From NCBI RefSeq assembly GCF_900239495.1, contig NZ_OENE01000003.1, forward strand, positions 129,303 through 193,302: a DNA stretch of 64,000 nt. The letters are read 5' to 3'. Below the pieces are notes generated by a model. The model saw only the letters and a list, made by a program, of their open reading frames with translations. It made no database searches and was not told where the DNA came from. Positions 41,674 through 51,316 of this stretch are shown in pieces (the first letter of the stretch is position 1; each line of letters begins with the position of its first letter). Both the position numbers and the translations under genes were made by a program. The DNA is from Tenacibaculum finnmarkense genomovar ulcerans. GTDB lineage: Bacteria; Bacteroidota; Bacteroidia; Flavobacteriales; Flavobacteriaceae.

Positions 41674-42633
41674 ATGCAAAAATTACCCTTCAAAAGCTCG
41701 TGGCTTTTTTTATTAATACCTATCGGAATGATTTATTTTGTATTTGTACCGCAAATTCAAAAGCAATATGAAAGATATAACAATAATCAAATAAACCTTC
41801 AAAATGATATTCGCAGTTTAGACTCTTTAAAACACGCCAAAAAACTAAATCGAAAAGGCACACATTTACTTAAAAAACTAGAAATAACTGTACCTGTTCA
41901 TCAAAAAGTGTATGGTAAACAAAAATTTCTATATTATAAAACAGGCGGAATGTTACTTGTTTTAGTTTTTATGGGAATCGGTATGCTAGTAACAAGTTAT
42001 CTATCTAATAGAAAAAAAACATCCTCTAAAAACAAACAAATCGATTTTACTTTTGATGATTTTACGACCGATCAAATAGGACAAACTATTTCGTGGGATG
42101 GTTTAGAAAGTTCAGGAAGCAATTTTGCGAGTGAAACATTTAAAAAAACAGCACAAGGTTATAAAATAACAGGAAGTTCGTTTACCAAAGTTTTTGCCTG
42201 GAGTTTTTTCTTGATAGGATTAAATTATGTCGCTGTTTCATTTTACGAATTTTATCAAACTTCCGATATTCCGCTTACTTTTATGAAAGGCGGAAAATTA
42301 TTTTTTACATCAGGAGGTGTTTTCTTCATTGTAGGAGTTATTTTATTATTTATGTTTTCGCCAAAAGCATATATATACACTCGAAAAAGAAAAATAATTG
42401 TAGGAGCAGAATTATTAACATTTCAGCAAGTACACGCCTTACAGGTTTTAGAGAAATTTATATCAGGCAGCAGTTCTTCGGGAAGTTATTTTTCCTATGA
42501 ATTAAATTTAATCACTAAAAACGGCGTACGTTATAATTTATTAAATCACGGTGATAAAACCTATATTTTAAGCGATATGCTAAAAATTAGCAAACTCTTA
42601 AAAGTACCCGTTTGGAATAATGGCGTTGTATAA
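41674..42633 (+). CDS. Membrane protein, unknown function
   Basis: 319 residues with four predicted helices: near residues 9-27 (WLFLLIPIGMIYFVFVP), near 90-108 (GMLLVLVFMGIGMLVTSYL), near 170-188 (FAWSFFLIGLNYVAVSFY) and near 208-228 (FFTSGGVFFIVGVILLFMF). Soluble parts lie between helices 1-2 and 2-3 and at the C-terminus. The C-terminal part resembles a PH-like beta domain (KAYIYTRKRKIIVGAELL), but this is only an impression. No motif identifies a function. Confidence 0.65.
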   Translation: MQKLPFKSSWLFLLIPIGMIYFVFVPQIQKQYERYNNNQINLQNDIRSLDSLKHAKKLNRKGTHLLKKLEITVPVHQKVYGKQKFLYYKTGGMLLVLVFMGIGMLVTSYLSNRKKTSSKNKQIDFTFDDFTTDQIGQTISWDGLESSGSNFASETFKKTAQGYKITGSSFTKVFAWSFFLIGLNYVAVSFYEFYQTSDIPLTFMKGGKLFFTSGGVFFIVGVILLFMFSPKAYIYTRKRKIIVGAELLTFQQVHALQVLEKFISGSSSSGSYFSYELNLITKNGVRYNLLNHGDKTYILSDMLKISKLLKVPVWNNGVV

Positions 42634-42685
42634 CATCGATTAGATAAACTTTTAGTATTTTACACCAAAAATAGAACCAAAACCT

Positions 42686-43888
42686 GTGTGTATTTTATCT
42701 TGTAATAAACCCAATTTAAATGCTCAATATTTTAATGATGTTCATGAAATATCTACCGATATTTGGGCAGCATTAAACTGTACAAACAACTGGTATTTTC
42801 ATCCGAAGTACTTAAAAGCATTACAGCAAAATAATTCAAAAATACAATTTGCCTATATTGTTTTGTTTGATGAAAAAAATAGCGCAATTGCTTTTGCAAC
42901 CCTTCAAATAGTCGATTTTTATTTAGACAGCGTTAAAAATGAGATGCAATCTATTGTTAATTGGGTAAAATGTATGGGGGAAAAATCGGGTTTTTTATCC
43001 CCTGAAAAAGCCTTTAAAATACTTACTTGTGGTAATACTTTTGTAAGTGGTGAACATGGTGTTTTTATCAAAAAAAATCAAAATAGAAATGAAATTCTTC
43101 CTAAAATAGCCGAAGCAGTATTAGCGTTTTCTAGTTTAAAACCTCAAAATACAGCCGATGCTTTTATGTTAAAGGATTTTGAAAATAAATCATTATTTAG
43201 TAAATCGGTGTTAAAAGAAAAAAATTATAATTCTTTTAATGTAGATCCAAATATGATTTTACATATACCTGAAAATTGGAATTCATTAGATGATTATTTA
43301 GCCGCTTTAAAAACAAAATTTAGGGTAAAAGCCAGAAAAGCATTTAAAAATAGTGCTGTTTTAAAAACCGAAGATATTACCGCAGACAGGTTAAAAGATT
43401 TATTACCTGAAATGACTTTTTTATATAAAACAGTTTCAAGCAAAGCGAGTTTTAATTTAGGCGATTTCAATTTACAAACTTTTCAAACTTTAAAAGATAA
43501 TTTAGGCGATGCTTATTTTTTAAAAGCCTATTGGTTAGAAGATAAATTAGTTGGTTTTTTATCAGGAATTTTTAATCAAAATTCATTAGACGCTCACTTT
43601 GTAGGAATCGATTATCAGAACAATAAAGAGTACGCTATTTATCAGCGAATGTTATACGATTATATTTCTTTAGGAATAGAAAATCAAGTAAAAACCATAA
43701 ATTTTGGACGAACCGCTAGCGAAATAAAAAGTTCGGTCGGTGCTGTTCCACAAGATTTGACTATTTATTTACGCCACAAAAAAACCATTACAAATAGTAT
43801 TTTAAGTTTGTTTTTGAAAAAAATTCAACCATCAGAATTTAAACAGCAATATCCTTTTAAAGAGAAAAAAAACACTATCAGAACTTAA
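42686..43888 (+). CDS. FemAB-like GNAT-fold acyltransferase
   Basis: 400 residues. The C-terminal half has the pattern of the BioF2-like/FemAB branch of acetyltransferases: LAALKTKFRVKARKAFKNS, YFLKAYWLEDKLVGFLSG, DAHFVGIDYQNNKEYAIYQ and a closing INFGRTASEIKSSVGA. Such proteins transfer amino-acyl or acyl groups, often in peptidoglycan or lipid modification; the substrate is not known here. The start is the GTG at 42686, the only plausible initiation codon before the conserved part. It ends 9 bases before the thioesterase gene, so the two are likely co-transcribed. Confidence 0.7.
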   Translation: MCILSCNKPNLNAQYFNDVHEISTDIWAALNCTNNWYFHPKYLKALQQNNSKIQFAYIVLFDEKNSAIAFATLQIVDFYLDSVKNEMQSIVNWVKCMGEKSGFLSPEKAFKILTCGNTFVSGEHGVFIKKNQNRNEILPKIAEAVLAFSSLKPQNTADAFMLKDFENKSLFSKSVLKEKNYNSFNVDPNMILHIPENWNSLDDYLAALKTKFRVKARKAFKNSAVLKTEDITADRLKDLLPEMTFLYKTVSSKASFNLGDFNLQTFQTLKDNLGDAYFLKAYWLEDKLVGFLSGIFNQNSLDAHFVGIDYQNNKEYAIYQRMLYDYISLGIENQVKTINFGRTASEIKSSVGAVPQDLTIYLRHKKTITNSILSLFLKKIQPSEFKQQYPFKEKKNTIRT

Positions 43889-43897
43889 ATTGTAGCT

Positions 43898-44773
43898 ATG
43901 AAAAATACAGCAGAATTATTAAGTATATTAACCTTAAAAAATACAGATAACAATAATTTTAAAGGAATAAGTAAAGATATTGGAAGCCCAATTGTATTTG
44001 GCGGACAAGTTTTAGCACAGTCTTTAAATGCGGCGTATCGTACGGTTTCAGACCAGCGCATTTTACATTCCTTGCATTCGTATTTTTTAGAAGCAGGAAA
44101 TTTAGAACTGCCAATTATTTATAATGTACAGGTAATTCGCGATGGCGGAAGTTTTTCAACCCGACGTGTAACCGCCTCTCAAAACGATAAAACAATTTTT
44201 ATATTAGCCTGTTCTTTTCATAAAAAGGAGGAAGGTTATCAGCATCAAAAGCCCATTAAAAAAGACATCAAACAACCTGAAGAATTGTTAAGCTGGTCGG
44301 ATATGTTGGTTGAATTTGATCATTTTTTGCCCAAAAAATTAAAAGCATTTTTAAGTATTGATCGCCCTATTGATTTTAAACCTGTTCACCTAGCAAACCC
44401 GCTCGACTTAAAAAATTTGCCAGCAGTTGTCGATGTTTGGTTCAAATTAAAAGACGCTCCAAGTAATTTAAGCCTAGCTTTAAAGCAGCAAATTTTAACC
44501 TATATTTCCGACTACAACCTATTAACCGCCTGCTTAAACCCCAATGCGAGCGTTGCTAATTTTGGCAATACACAAATGGCAAGTTTAGACCATTCTATGT
44601 GGTTTCACCGTGATTTTGATTTTTCCGATTGGTTATTATTTTCAATCGAAAGCCCTAGTGCATCTGGCGCTCGAGGTTTTGCAACAGGTAATATTTACAC
44701 CCGAAAAGGCGTTTTAGTGGCATCGGTTGCGCAAGAAGGATTGATGCGTGCAATTAAAAAGAAGGAATCATAA
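43898..44773 (+). CDS. tesB: Acyl-CoA thioesterase II
   Basis: 291 residues, a double-hotdog thioesterase that hydrolyses acyl-CoA esters. Motifs: FGGQVLAQSLNAAYRTV, LHSLHSYFLEAGN, RVTASQNDKTIFILACSFHK and the second-domain NTQMASLDHSMWFHRDF with the catalytic Asp. Normal length and well-preserved active site. Follows the GNAT-fold gene by 9 bases. Confidence 0.93.
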   Translation: MKNTAELLSILTLKNTDNNNFKGISKDIGSPIVFGGQVLAQSLNAAYRTVSDQRILHSLHSYFLEAGNLELPIIYNVQVIRDGGSFSTRRVTASQNDKTIFILACSFHKKEEGYQHQKPIKKDIKQPEELLSWSDMLVEFDHFLPKKLKAFLSIDRPIDFKPVHLANPLDLKNLPAVVDVWFKLKDAPSNLSLALKQQILTYISDYNLLTACLNPNASVANFGNTQMASLDHSMWFHRDFDFSDWLLFSIESPSASGARGFATGNIYTRKGVLVASVAQEGLMRAIKKKES

Positions 44774-44806
44774 AATCAGAATTATATAAAACAGATTAAA
44801 GATTTT

Positions 44807-44890
44807 TTGAAGCAATTTCCCGCTTTCCGCACTCGCTTTTTTTTGAAGAAAAATCAAAAAAAGAGCTCAAACAATTGCTTCAATCGGGGC
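44807..44890. repeat. Composite inverted-repeat element
   Basis: Outer arms TTGAAGCAATT (44807-44817) and AATTGCTTCAA (44873-44883). Inside, CTTTTTTTTGA and TCAAAAAAAG form a second nested stem, and CCCGC/CGGGG lies around the arms. I recall similar sequences, with CCCGCTTTCCGCACTCGC on one side and CGGGGCTAGGC on the other, as dispersed intergenic elements in flavobacteria; this is memory, not a search. Confidence 0.65.
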
Positions 44891-44999
44891 TAGGCATTTG
44901 TACTTAAAACTAAATTTTATCTAAAAAGAATATAAGATAAAACAGAAATTCAATTCGAATACGTGAATACAGGTTTATAGAATCTTCTGCCATATTAAC

Positions 45000-45032
45000 A
45001 GACCTCACAGGTTTTTAAAACCTGTGAGGTCT
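45000..45032. repeat. Perfect 33-base palindrome
   Basis: Arms AGACCTCACAGGTTTT / AAAACCTGTGAGGTCT around one central base. No T-run follows, and it sits far from a stop codon, so it is unlikely to be a simple terminator. Sequences of this kind recur between genes in many Bacteroidota genomes. Confidence 0.8.
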
Positions 45033-45150
45033 AAGTTTACCTAAAAAACGAAGAGCTTGTTTAAATTTCATCTGAAAAAAAATATAGCAGAAAAATAAGA
45101 AATCGCATCGGTCAACCTTAATTTGCCGTAGCCAATTAAAAAAAACGCTA

Positions 45151-46635
45151 ATGAATAAGATATCAATCCTTTTAATTATTTTGACTTTATCATTTAAAAT
45201 TTCTCTTGGTCAAAATTTTGGCAATTTCCCGAATATTGAGAAACAAAAACTACACAACGATTTAGAGATTCTCTATCAAGGATTGAATAAGTTCCACACT
45301 GGAATGTATTGGTACACACCAAAAGATAGTGTAGATAATGCTTTTAAAAAAGTAAAAACACAAATAAATAAAGATCTGAATGTGCTTGAATTTCATAAAC
45401 TCATTGCACCTTTAGTAGGGCTGTCAAGAGAAGATCATACAGATATATATTTACCGAAAAGTGTAAAAGAAAAGATAAATAAAGAAGCTACTTTTATTCC
45501 TTTAACTTTTGTCTTTCTTGGCACAAAACTATATTGTTTCAAAAATGGTTCGAATTATCAAGAATTGAAAATTGAAGGAAAGGAAATTGAATCGATAAAT
45601 GGTGAGAAACCTATCGATATTGTTGCGAAAATTGGAAGCTTATTTGCTTCAGATGGTTTTATAAAAACAGTTAAATATAGTGATCTAAAAGGGTTTAATT
45701 TCTCTAAATATTATTTTTACCACTACGGAAATATTAAAGATGTAAATATTAAATTTAAAGAATTAGAGCACCCAATAGTTATTAAATCTTTAAAAATTGA
45801 AAATATCAACAAACATTTACGTTCAAGAAATTCAAACAATAAAGATGCTAAAGAAAAAGATCTATTAGAGTTTAAAATACTAAATAAAACAACTGCTTAT
45901 TTAGGACTTCATTCGTTTTCTAATTCTGATATAAAAAAGCAAACTAAAGAAAGAAGTCTTAGTAAATTTTTAGAAAATAGTTTTGAGTCAATTTCAAATA
46001 ATAATATTACAAATTTAATAATTGATGTAAGCGAAAACGGAGGTGGTAATGAAGGTAATGAAGGAATCGTTTATTCATATTTAGGAGACAATTATCAAAA
46101 ATATAAGAAAGTCAGGGCAAAAACTCAAAAAGCAGTTCTTGATAATGGTATTGACAAGCCAATAACATTAAAAACATTTGGATTTTTAGAAAGGACATTT
46201 GTAAACAAAAAAATGCCAGATGGCTCTTTAGAAAGGAAAAAATGGATTGGATATGGTTTAATGGCGTACAAAAAAGTACCGAAAAATAAATTTTCAGGAA
46301 AGCTATATGTCATCATCAGTCCAATAACTTATTCTGGTGGAAGTGAATTTAGCAATATGGTTTATTCAAATGATAGAGGGACTTTTGTTGGGCAAGAAAC
46401 TGGCGGTGGATATTTGGGAAACACAAGTGGTTATAGCCAAGAACTTATTTTACCAAATTCGAAAATTGAAATAGAGATTCCTAATTTACAATTTGTTATG
46501 AATGTTGAACAAAAACTTCCTTTTGGAAGTGGGGTAATTCCTGACTATAAAGTTATACCAACTTTTGAGCAATATAATAGTAATGTAAACGCAGCTTTAG
46601 AATATATTTTAAAGCAGATTGAAAACAAAAAATAA
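45151..46635 (+). CDS. S41 family peptidase (C-terminal processing protease-like)
   Basis: 494 residues with a signal peptide (ISILLIILTLSFKISLG). The C-terminal half has the S41 fold: LIIDVSENGGGNEGNEG, then the serine nucleophile region ISPITYSGGSEFSNM and GTFVGQETGGGYLGNTSGY. The N-terminal half has no clear PDZ domain. It is exported, probably periplasmic or surface-attached, and the substrate is unknown. Flanked by repeat elements on both sides, it stands as a single-gene unit that could have moved independently of its neighbours. Confidence 0.85.
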   Translation: MNKISILLIILTLSFKISLGQNFGNFPNIEKQKLHNDLEILYQGLNKFHTGMYWYTPKDSVDNAFKKVKTQINKDLNVLEFHKLIAPLVGLSREDHTDIYLPKSVKEKINKEATFIPLTFVFLGTKLYCFKNGSNYQELKIEGKEIESINGEKPIDIVAKIGSLFASDGFIKTVKYSDLKGFNFSKYYFYHYGNIKDVNIKFKELEHPIVIKSLKIENINKHLRSRNSNNKDAKEKDLLEFKILNKTTAYLGLHSFSNSDIKKQTKERSLSKFLENSFESISNNNITNLIIDVSENGGGNEGNEGIVYSYLGDNYQKYKKVRAKTQKAVLDNGIDKPITLKTFGFLERTFVNKKMPDGSLERKKWIGYGLMAYKKVPKNKFSGKLYVIISPITYSGGSEFSNMVYSNDRGTFVGQETGGGYLGNTSGYSQELILPNSKIEIEIPNLQFVMNVEQKLPFGSGVIPDYKVIPTFEQYNSNVNAALEYILKQIENKK

Positions 46636-46733
46636 CTGCTAAACTTAAAGTAAAATTCTTTTTTATAAATTCATTATTTACTGAAAGTTTTAGTCTTTTA
46701 ATACGTCATTAACCATATAGTAAAGCTTAATGC

Positions 46734-46758
46734 GATGCTGAAATAAATTCAGCATGAC
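46734..46758. repeat. Short palindromic intergenic repeat
   Basis: ATGCTGAA / TTCAGCAT around ATAAA, flanked by GC and GAC. It resembles the common flavobacterial intergenic repeat with the ends CATGCTGAA and TTCAGCAT. It lies beside the recJ 3' end and may also act as its terminator. Confidence 0.65.
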
Positions 46759-46765
46759 GATAAAC

Positions 46766-48451
46766 TTATTTTATGTCCTTTAAAAGCAGTTGAATACTTG
46801 TATTTCCGTTCCAAGTATTTTCATCTAAAGCGTAGGCAATATCAAAATCGTTTTTAATTAAAGGAAGTTTTTTTCCTAAACTAAAACCGATAGCGCTGTA
46901 TGTTTTTTTATCGGCAGCAGAAATAATATTTAGTTTTAAATGTGTTTTATCAGCACCTACTTGTTTTCCAAAACCATTATCTCTAACGGCAGTTGTTGAA
47001 AAAGTAGGTTTTAAATTTAAAGGTCCAAAAGGTGCCATTTGTTGAATAATTCTAAAAAACTTAGGCGATATTTCCGATAAATCTAATTCGGCATCAATAC
47101 TAATTTCAGGGGTTAATAAGTTTTTATCAATAGTTTTAGCAACGACTTCTTCAAATTTATTTTTGAAATTCTCGTATTGTTCTGGCTCTAAAGTTAAACC
47201 CGCAGCATATTTATGTCCGCCAAATTGTTCAATAAATTCTGCACATTGTTCTAAGGCATTATACACGTCAAATCCTTTTACCGAACGAGCAGAAGCCGCA
47301 AGTTTATCGCCACTTTTTGTAAAAACTAAGGTAGGTCTGTAATAGGTTTCTATCAATCGAGAAGCTACAATTCCGATAACGCCTTTGTGCCAAGTTTCAT
47401 CAAAAACAACCGAAGTGAATTTTTCAGTTTCATTATTTTCTTCAATTTGAAGTAAAGCTTCTTGGGTGATTTTTTTATCGATTCCTTTTCTATCAGCATT
47501 AAATTTTTCAATTGATGAAGCAAATTCAACAGCTGCATCAAAATCCATTTCTGTTAAAAGATTTACGGCATGAATTCCGTGTTTCATTCTACCAGCAGCA
47601 TTTATCCGAGGAGCGATGATAAAAACAACATCGGTAATGGTTAATTCTTTTTTATCTAACTGTTCAATAATGGCTTTAATTCCGTTGCGTGGTTTTGTGT
47701 TAATAACTTGTAATCCGAAGTAGGTTAAGGTTCTGTTTTCGCCTGTCATCGGTACAATATCGGCAGCAATTGCGGTGGCTACCAAATCTAAATATGGTAT
47801 TAAATCATCAATAGTTTGCCCTCTTTTTGAGGCTAATGCTTGAATCAATTTAAAACCAACGCCACAACCACATAATTCATCATAAGGATAAAAACAATCG
47901 TCTTGTTTTGCATTTAAAACCGCCACCGCTTTCGGGATTTCTTTACCTGGTTTATGATGGTCGCAAATAATAAAATCAATGTTTTTTTGAGCTGCGTAGG
48001 CAACTTTATCAATGGCTTTTATACCGCAATCTAATGCGATAATTAAAGAGAAATCATTGTCATCAGCAAAATCAATTCCCATGTATGAAACGCCATAACC
48101 TTCGGCATATCTGTCAGGAATATAGGTGTAAATATTTGGGTGAATTGTTTTTAAATAAGACGAAAGCAACGAAACAGCCGTTGTTCCGTCAACATCATAA
48201 TCGCCAAAAACCAAAATATTTTCGTTGTTTGCAATTGCTTTTTCAATGCGTTGCACGGCTAATTCCATGTCTTTCATTAAAAAAGGATCGTGCAAATCAT
48301 CTAAAGAAGGACGGAAAAACTGTTTCGCTTTATCAAAAGTATCAATATTACGTTGTACCAAAATTTTAGCCAGCGTTTTTTCAACAGATAATTCTTTAGC
48401 TAATTGAGTTACTTTTAATAAATCGGGAGTTTGTTTTAACGTCCAACGCAT
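46766..48451 (-). CDS. recJ: Single-stranded-DNA exonuclease RecJ
   Basis: 561 residues, standard RecJ length. DHH-superfamily motifs in order: LVFGDYDVDGTTAVSLL, LDCGIKAIDK, CDHHKPGKEIP (the DHH motif), then the DHHA1 region (WHKGVIGIVASRLIE; GGHKYAAGL). Digests single-stranded DNA 5'-3' in mismatch and recombinational repair. It is transcribed together with or after the OsmC gene (19 bases upstream on the same strand). Confidence 0.95.
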   Translation of the reverse strand: MRWTLKQTPDLLKVTQLAKELSVEKTLAKILVQRNIDTFDKAKQFFRPSLDDLHDPFLMKDMELAVQRIEKAIANNENILVFGDYDVDGTTAVSLLSSYLKTIHPNIYTYIPDRYAEGYGVSYMGIDFADDNDFSLIIALDCGIKAIDKVAYAAQKNIDFIICDHHKPGKEIPKAVAVLNAKQDDCFYPYDELCGCGVGFKLIQALASKRGQTIDDLIPYLDLVATAIAADIVPMTGENRTLTYFGLQVINTKPRNGIKAIIEQLDKKELTITDVVFIIAPRINAAGRMKHGIHAVNLLTEMDFDAAVEFASSIEKFNADRKGIDKKITQEALLQIEENNETEKFTSVVFDETWHKGVIGIVASRLIETYYRPTLVFTKSGDKLAASARSVKGFDVYNALEQCAEFIEQFGGHKYAAGLTLEPEQYENFKNKFEEVVAKTIDKNLLTPEISIDAELDLSEISPKFFRIIQQMAPFGPLNLKPTFSTTAVRDNGFGKQVGADKTHLKLNIISAADKKTYSAIGFSLGKKLPLIKNDFDIAYALDENTWNGNTSIQLLLKDIK

Positions 48452-48470
48452 AGTTTCTGATATTTATTTG

Positions 48471-48896
48471 TTATTGATTATGAAAATGAGATGTGATTTT
48501 TACTTCGGCAAATTTTCTAAACATTTCCATTACACCACAATATTTATCTACAGATAATTGTACTGCTTTATTAATTTTTTCTTCATTTAAATCAGTTCCA
48601 TAAAAATGATAATCAACAGTAACTATGTGGTAATATTTAGGATGTTCTTGGGTTAACTCGCCAGTAACTTCCATTTTAAGGTCAGTTATTGAAGTTCTCA
48701 TTTTGTTTAAAAGAGGAATAATATCTAAACCTGAACAGCCTGCTAATGCCGATAACATCATTGCTTTGGGTCTTAAACCTTCACCTTTTCCACCACTTTC
48801 TTCGCCAACATCTATAAAAACTTTATGCCCGCTAGGGTTGTCGGTTTCAAATTGCATGTTTTCTTTCCAAACTGTTGTAACTCTATGCGATGCCAT
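48471..48896 (-). CDS. OsmC family protein
   Basis: 141 residues. OsmC/Ohr-like fold: SGHKVFIDVGEESGGKGEGLRPKAMMLSALAGCSGLD, with one reactive Cys in the GCSGLD motif. The Ohr-type second Cys is replaced: YCGVMEMF near the C-terminus holds the other. Such proteins reduce organic hydroperoxides. The longer frame begins at a TTG at 48917, but this lies next to a TAAATTTG -7 box (48919-48926). I therefore use the ATG at 48896 (MASHRVTTVW). It leads a two-gene unit with recJ. Confidence 0.88.
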   Translation of the reverse strand: MASHRVTTVWKENMQFETDNPSGHKVFIDVGEESGGKGEGLRPKAMMLSALAGCSGLDIIPLLNKMRTSITDLKMEVTGELTQEHPKYYHIVTVDYHFYGTDLNEEKINKAVQLSVDKYCGVMEMFRKFAEVKITSHFHNQ

Positions 48897-48918
48897 ATTT
48901 TGTGTATTTTGATACAAG

Positions 48919-48926
48919 CAAATTTA
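48919..48926 (-). promoter_or_regulatory. -7 box of the OsmC-recJ unit
   Basis: TAAATTTG on the minus strand; a TTG-containing -33-like site lies about 23 bases further upstream. It fixes the OsmC start at 48896. Confidence 0.5.
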
Positions 48927-49004
48927 AGGAAGCGATAATAATACTTGTTCAATATTCGAATAAATTTATCTTAAGAAATCATTTAGAATATTTGTAGAAA
49001 ATAA

Positions 49005-49034
49005 AAAGGCGATAAAAATAATTTTATCGCCTTT
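49005..49034 (-). terminator. mscL terminator
   Basis: AAAGGCGATAAAA / TTTTATCGCCTTT, with a T-run on the minus-strand 3' side, 23 bases past the mscL stop codon. Confidence 0.9.
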
Positions 49035-49056
49035 AATATAGTAGTTAGTGGTTATA

Positions 49057-49464
49057 TTACTTTTTTAATAAGTCTCTAATTTCAGCTAATAAATCTTCTT
49101 GACTTGGTCCTTTTGGAGCTTCAGGAGCTGGAACTTCTTTTTTCTTTAAAGCATTCACACCTTTTACAACCATAAACATTACAAAAGCAACGATTATAAA
49201 ATCAATAATGTTAGTTAAAAATTCACCATAAAGAATCGCAACTTCACCAGTTACTTTTCCTGCTGCATCGGCAACACCTTCTTTAGCGATGTATTTTAAA
49301 TCTTTAAAGTCAGCATTAAATAATAACCCGATTAATGGAGATACAATTCCGCCTGTAAAAGAAGTTACTACTTGTTTAAAAGCAGCACCCATCACAAAAC
49401 CGACAGCAATATCGACTAAGTTACCTTTCATTGCAAACTCTTTAAATTCCTTAAGCATACTCAT
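49057..49464 (-). CDS. mscL: Large-conductance mechanosensitive channel MscL
   Basis: 135 residues. N-terminal KEFAMKGNLVDIAVGFVMGAAF is the conserved first helix; the second helix is IIDFIIVAFVMFMVVKGVN; the cytoplasmic helix ends EDLLAEIRDLLKK. It opens under membrane tension to release solutes during osmotic downshock. Slightly longer periplasmic loop than the E. coli protein. Single-gene unit. Confidence 0.96.
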   Translation of the reverse strand: MSMLKEFKEFAMKGNLVDIAVGFVMGAAFKQVVTSFTGGIVSPLIGLLFNADFKDLKYIAKEGVADAAGKVTGEVAILYGEFLTNIIDFIIVAFVMFMVVKGVNALKKKEVPAPEAPKGPSQEDLLAEIRDLLKK

Positions 49465-49509
49465 GTTTTTTTGATTTAATAGTTAATACTTTGCAATTAT
49501 AAGTAAAAA

Positions 49510-50610
49510 TTAGTGTTTAACCACTCTTTTTACACGTTGAGATATAGCGGTAAGTGTTTCATACGGAATGGTTTCACATTTATGGGCAATGTATTCGATA
49601 TGTTGCTGATGGTTAAAAATAATAACTTCATCACCTTCATTGCAATCAATATTGGTTACATCGACCATAATCATATCCATGCAAACATTTCCAATAATAG
49701 GCGCTGGTTTATTGTTGATAAAAACAAAGCCTTCTTTTTTACCTAGTTTACGTGAAATTCCGTCGGCATGACCAATAGGAATTGTTGCACTACGGGTAGG
49801 TTTATTTGCTACAAATGCACGGTTATAGCCAACAGTTTCACCAGGTTGAATAATATGAATTTGCGAAATAATTGATTTTAAACTATGGGTGTTTTTTAAC
49901 TGAGCAGTTTCTTTAGGATTATTTCCAAAACCATACAATCCGATGCCAATACGCACCATGTCAAACTGGGCCTGTGGGTAATTAACAACGCCTGAGGTGT
50001 TTAAAATATGAACCATCGGTTTGTAGCCTAAGTGTTCATAAATTTGTTTTACAATATAAGCAAAGTTATTAATTTGTCCGATGGTAAATTCTTGTTCATT
50101 AGGGTCTTCACTAGCAGCTAAATGCGAAAAAATAGATTCTACCTTAACATTATTCGATTTTTTTAATTCCGAAATAAGCTTTGGTGTATCGGTATGCCAA
50201 AATCCTAATCTATTTAAACCTGTGTTAAATTTAATATGAATAGGATAGTTCATTAGGGGTTTTTGATCTGCCAATTTTAAAAAAGCATCAAATATTTTAA
50301 AATTGTACAAGTTTGGTTCTAGTCTATATTTTACAATATCTTCTAAATTTTGAAGCTGCGGATGTAATACTAAAATAGGTGTTTTAATACCTGCTTCACG
50401 TAAAATAATCCCTTCATTTGAATAGGCTACGGCAAAATAATCAACTTTATCTTGTACTAATTTAGCAACTTCTGTGGCTTCACTTCCGTATCCGAAAGCT
50501 TTTACAACAGCTAAAATTTTAGTATCAGGATTTAGTTTTTGCTTAAAAAAAGCAAGATTATGCTCAATTGATTTTGCATCAATTTCTAAAATAGTTACAT
50601 GATTATTCAT
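49510..50610 (-). CDS. alr: Alanine racemase
   Basis: 366 residues, fold-type III PLP enzyme that interconverts L- and D-alanine for peptidoglycan. The PLP lysine is K37 in [12 protein letters not shown]; the second catalytic Tyr is in the GYNRAF segment; PLP-phosphate contacts appear in [10 protein letters not shown] and [13 protein letters not shown]. It overlaps the upstream thymidine kinase gene by 8 bases, a pairing that suggests coupled translation. Confidence 0.93.
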   Translation of the reverse strand: MNNHVTILEIDAKSIEHNLAFFKQKLNPDTKILAVVKAFGYGSEATEVAKLVQDKVDYFAVAYSNEGIILREAGIKTPILVLHPQLQNLEDIVKYRLEPNLYNFKIFDAFLKLADQKPLMNYPIHIKFNTGLNRLGFWHTDTPKLISELKKSNNVKVESIFSHLAASEDPNEQEFTIGQINNFAYIVKQIYEHLGYKPMVHILNTSGVVNYPQAQFDMVRIGIGLYGFGNNPKETAQLKNTHSLKSIISQIHIIQPGETVGYNRAFVANKPTRSATIPIGHADGISRKLGKKEGFVFINNKPAPIIGNVCMDMIMVDVTNIDCNEGDEVIIFNHQQHIEYIAHKCETIPYETLTAISQRVKRVVKH

Positions 50611-51214
50611 CGGATAAATTTTCGTTCTTTTTATGTTGTTCTTGCACAGCTTTGTAATAAGCAGCTCTGCTTAAAGGCTCGTATTCTTGTACTTCACCTA
50701 ATAAGACAAGGTCATCACTGGCTGCTTTTCGATGACTATAATGTGCTAAGTTACCGGTATGTGTGCAAACAGCATGTACTTTTGTAACATATTCTGCCGT
50801 AGCCATTAAAGCGGGCATTGGTCCAAAAGGATTTCCTTTAAAATCCATATCTAAACCTGCCACAATAACTCGAACACCTCTATTGGCTAGTTCATTACAA
50901 ACAGCAACAATACCTGAGTCAAAAAATTGTGCTTCATCAATACCAACAACATCAACATTGTTTGCTAGTAATAAGATATTGGAAGAACAAGGAACGGGTG
51001 TTGATCTAATTTTGGTCGCATTATGAGACACTACTTGTTGATTGTCATAACGAGTATCTATAGTTGGTTTAAAAATTTCAACACGTTGTTTTGCAAATTC
51101 GGCACGTTTAAGTCTGCGGATTAATTCTTCAGTTTTTCCTGAAAACATTGAACCACATATTACTTCAATCCAACCAAATTGCCCTGTATGATTTACTGTA
51201 TTTTCGAGAAACAT
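50603..51214 (-). CDS. tdk: Thymidine kinase (type II)
   Basis: 203 residues. Phosphorylates thymidine in nucleotide salvage. P-loop GSMFSGKT at residues 21-28 and the DEAQFF segment ([10 protein letters not shown]) are clear. The zinc ribbon of type II thymidine kinases is degenerate: the expected C-x2-C reads CTHT in [12 protein letters not shown], and the final Cys/His pair is missing ([10 protein letters not shown]), so zinc is probably not bound. This looks like a lineage trait and not damage. Overlaps alr by 8 bases. Confidence 0.93.
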   Translation of the reverse strand: MFLENTVNHTGQFGWIEVICGSMFSGKTEELIRRLKRAEFAKQRVEIFKPTIDTRYDNQQVVSHNATKIRSTPVPCSSNILLLANNVDVVGIDEAQFFDSGIVAVCNELANRGVRVIVAGLDMDFKGNPFGPMPALMATAEYVTKVHAVCTHTGNLAHYSHRKAASDDLVLLGEVQEYEPLSRAAYYKAVQEQHKKNENLSDE

Positions 51215-51316
51215 TTTGTATTTTTAGGCGCTAATTATTGATTTTTGTCTTACTTTCGAGTAAAGAACAAATTTATTAAAATTAAACAGTAAAAATTAAA
51301 ATCAAAAGAACAACTT

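Larger units (their letters stand above)
44774..45150. other. Intergenic region with two repeat-type palindromic elements
   Basis: This 377-base gap carries a composite inverted-repeat element (44807-44890) and a 33-base perfect palindrome (45000-45032). No gene was seen. Both look like dispersed intergenic repeats rather than promoters. Confidence 0.65.

Noticed and set aside
48897..48917. Seven extra residues on the OsmC protein
   Set aside because: The TTG at 48917 directly abuts a TAAATTTG promoter box; the ATG at 48896 fits the family start.
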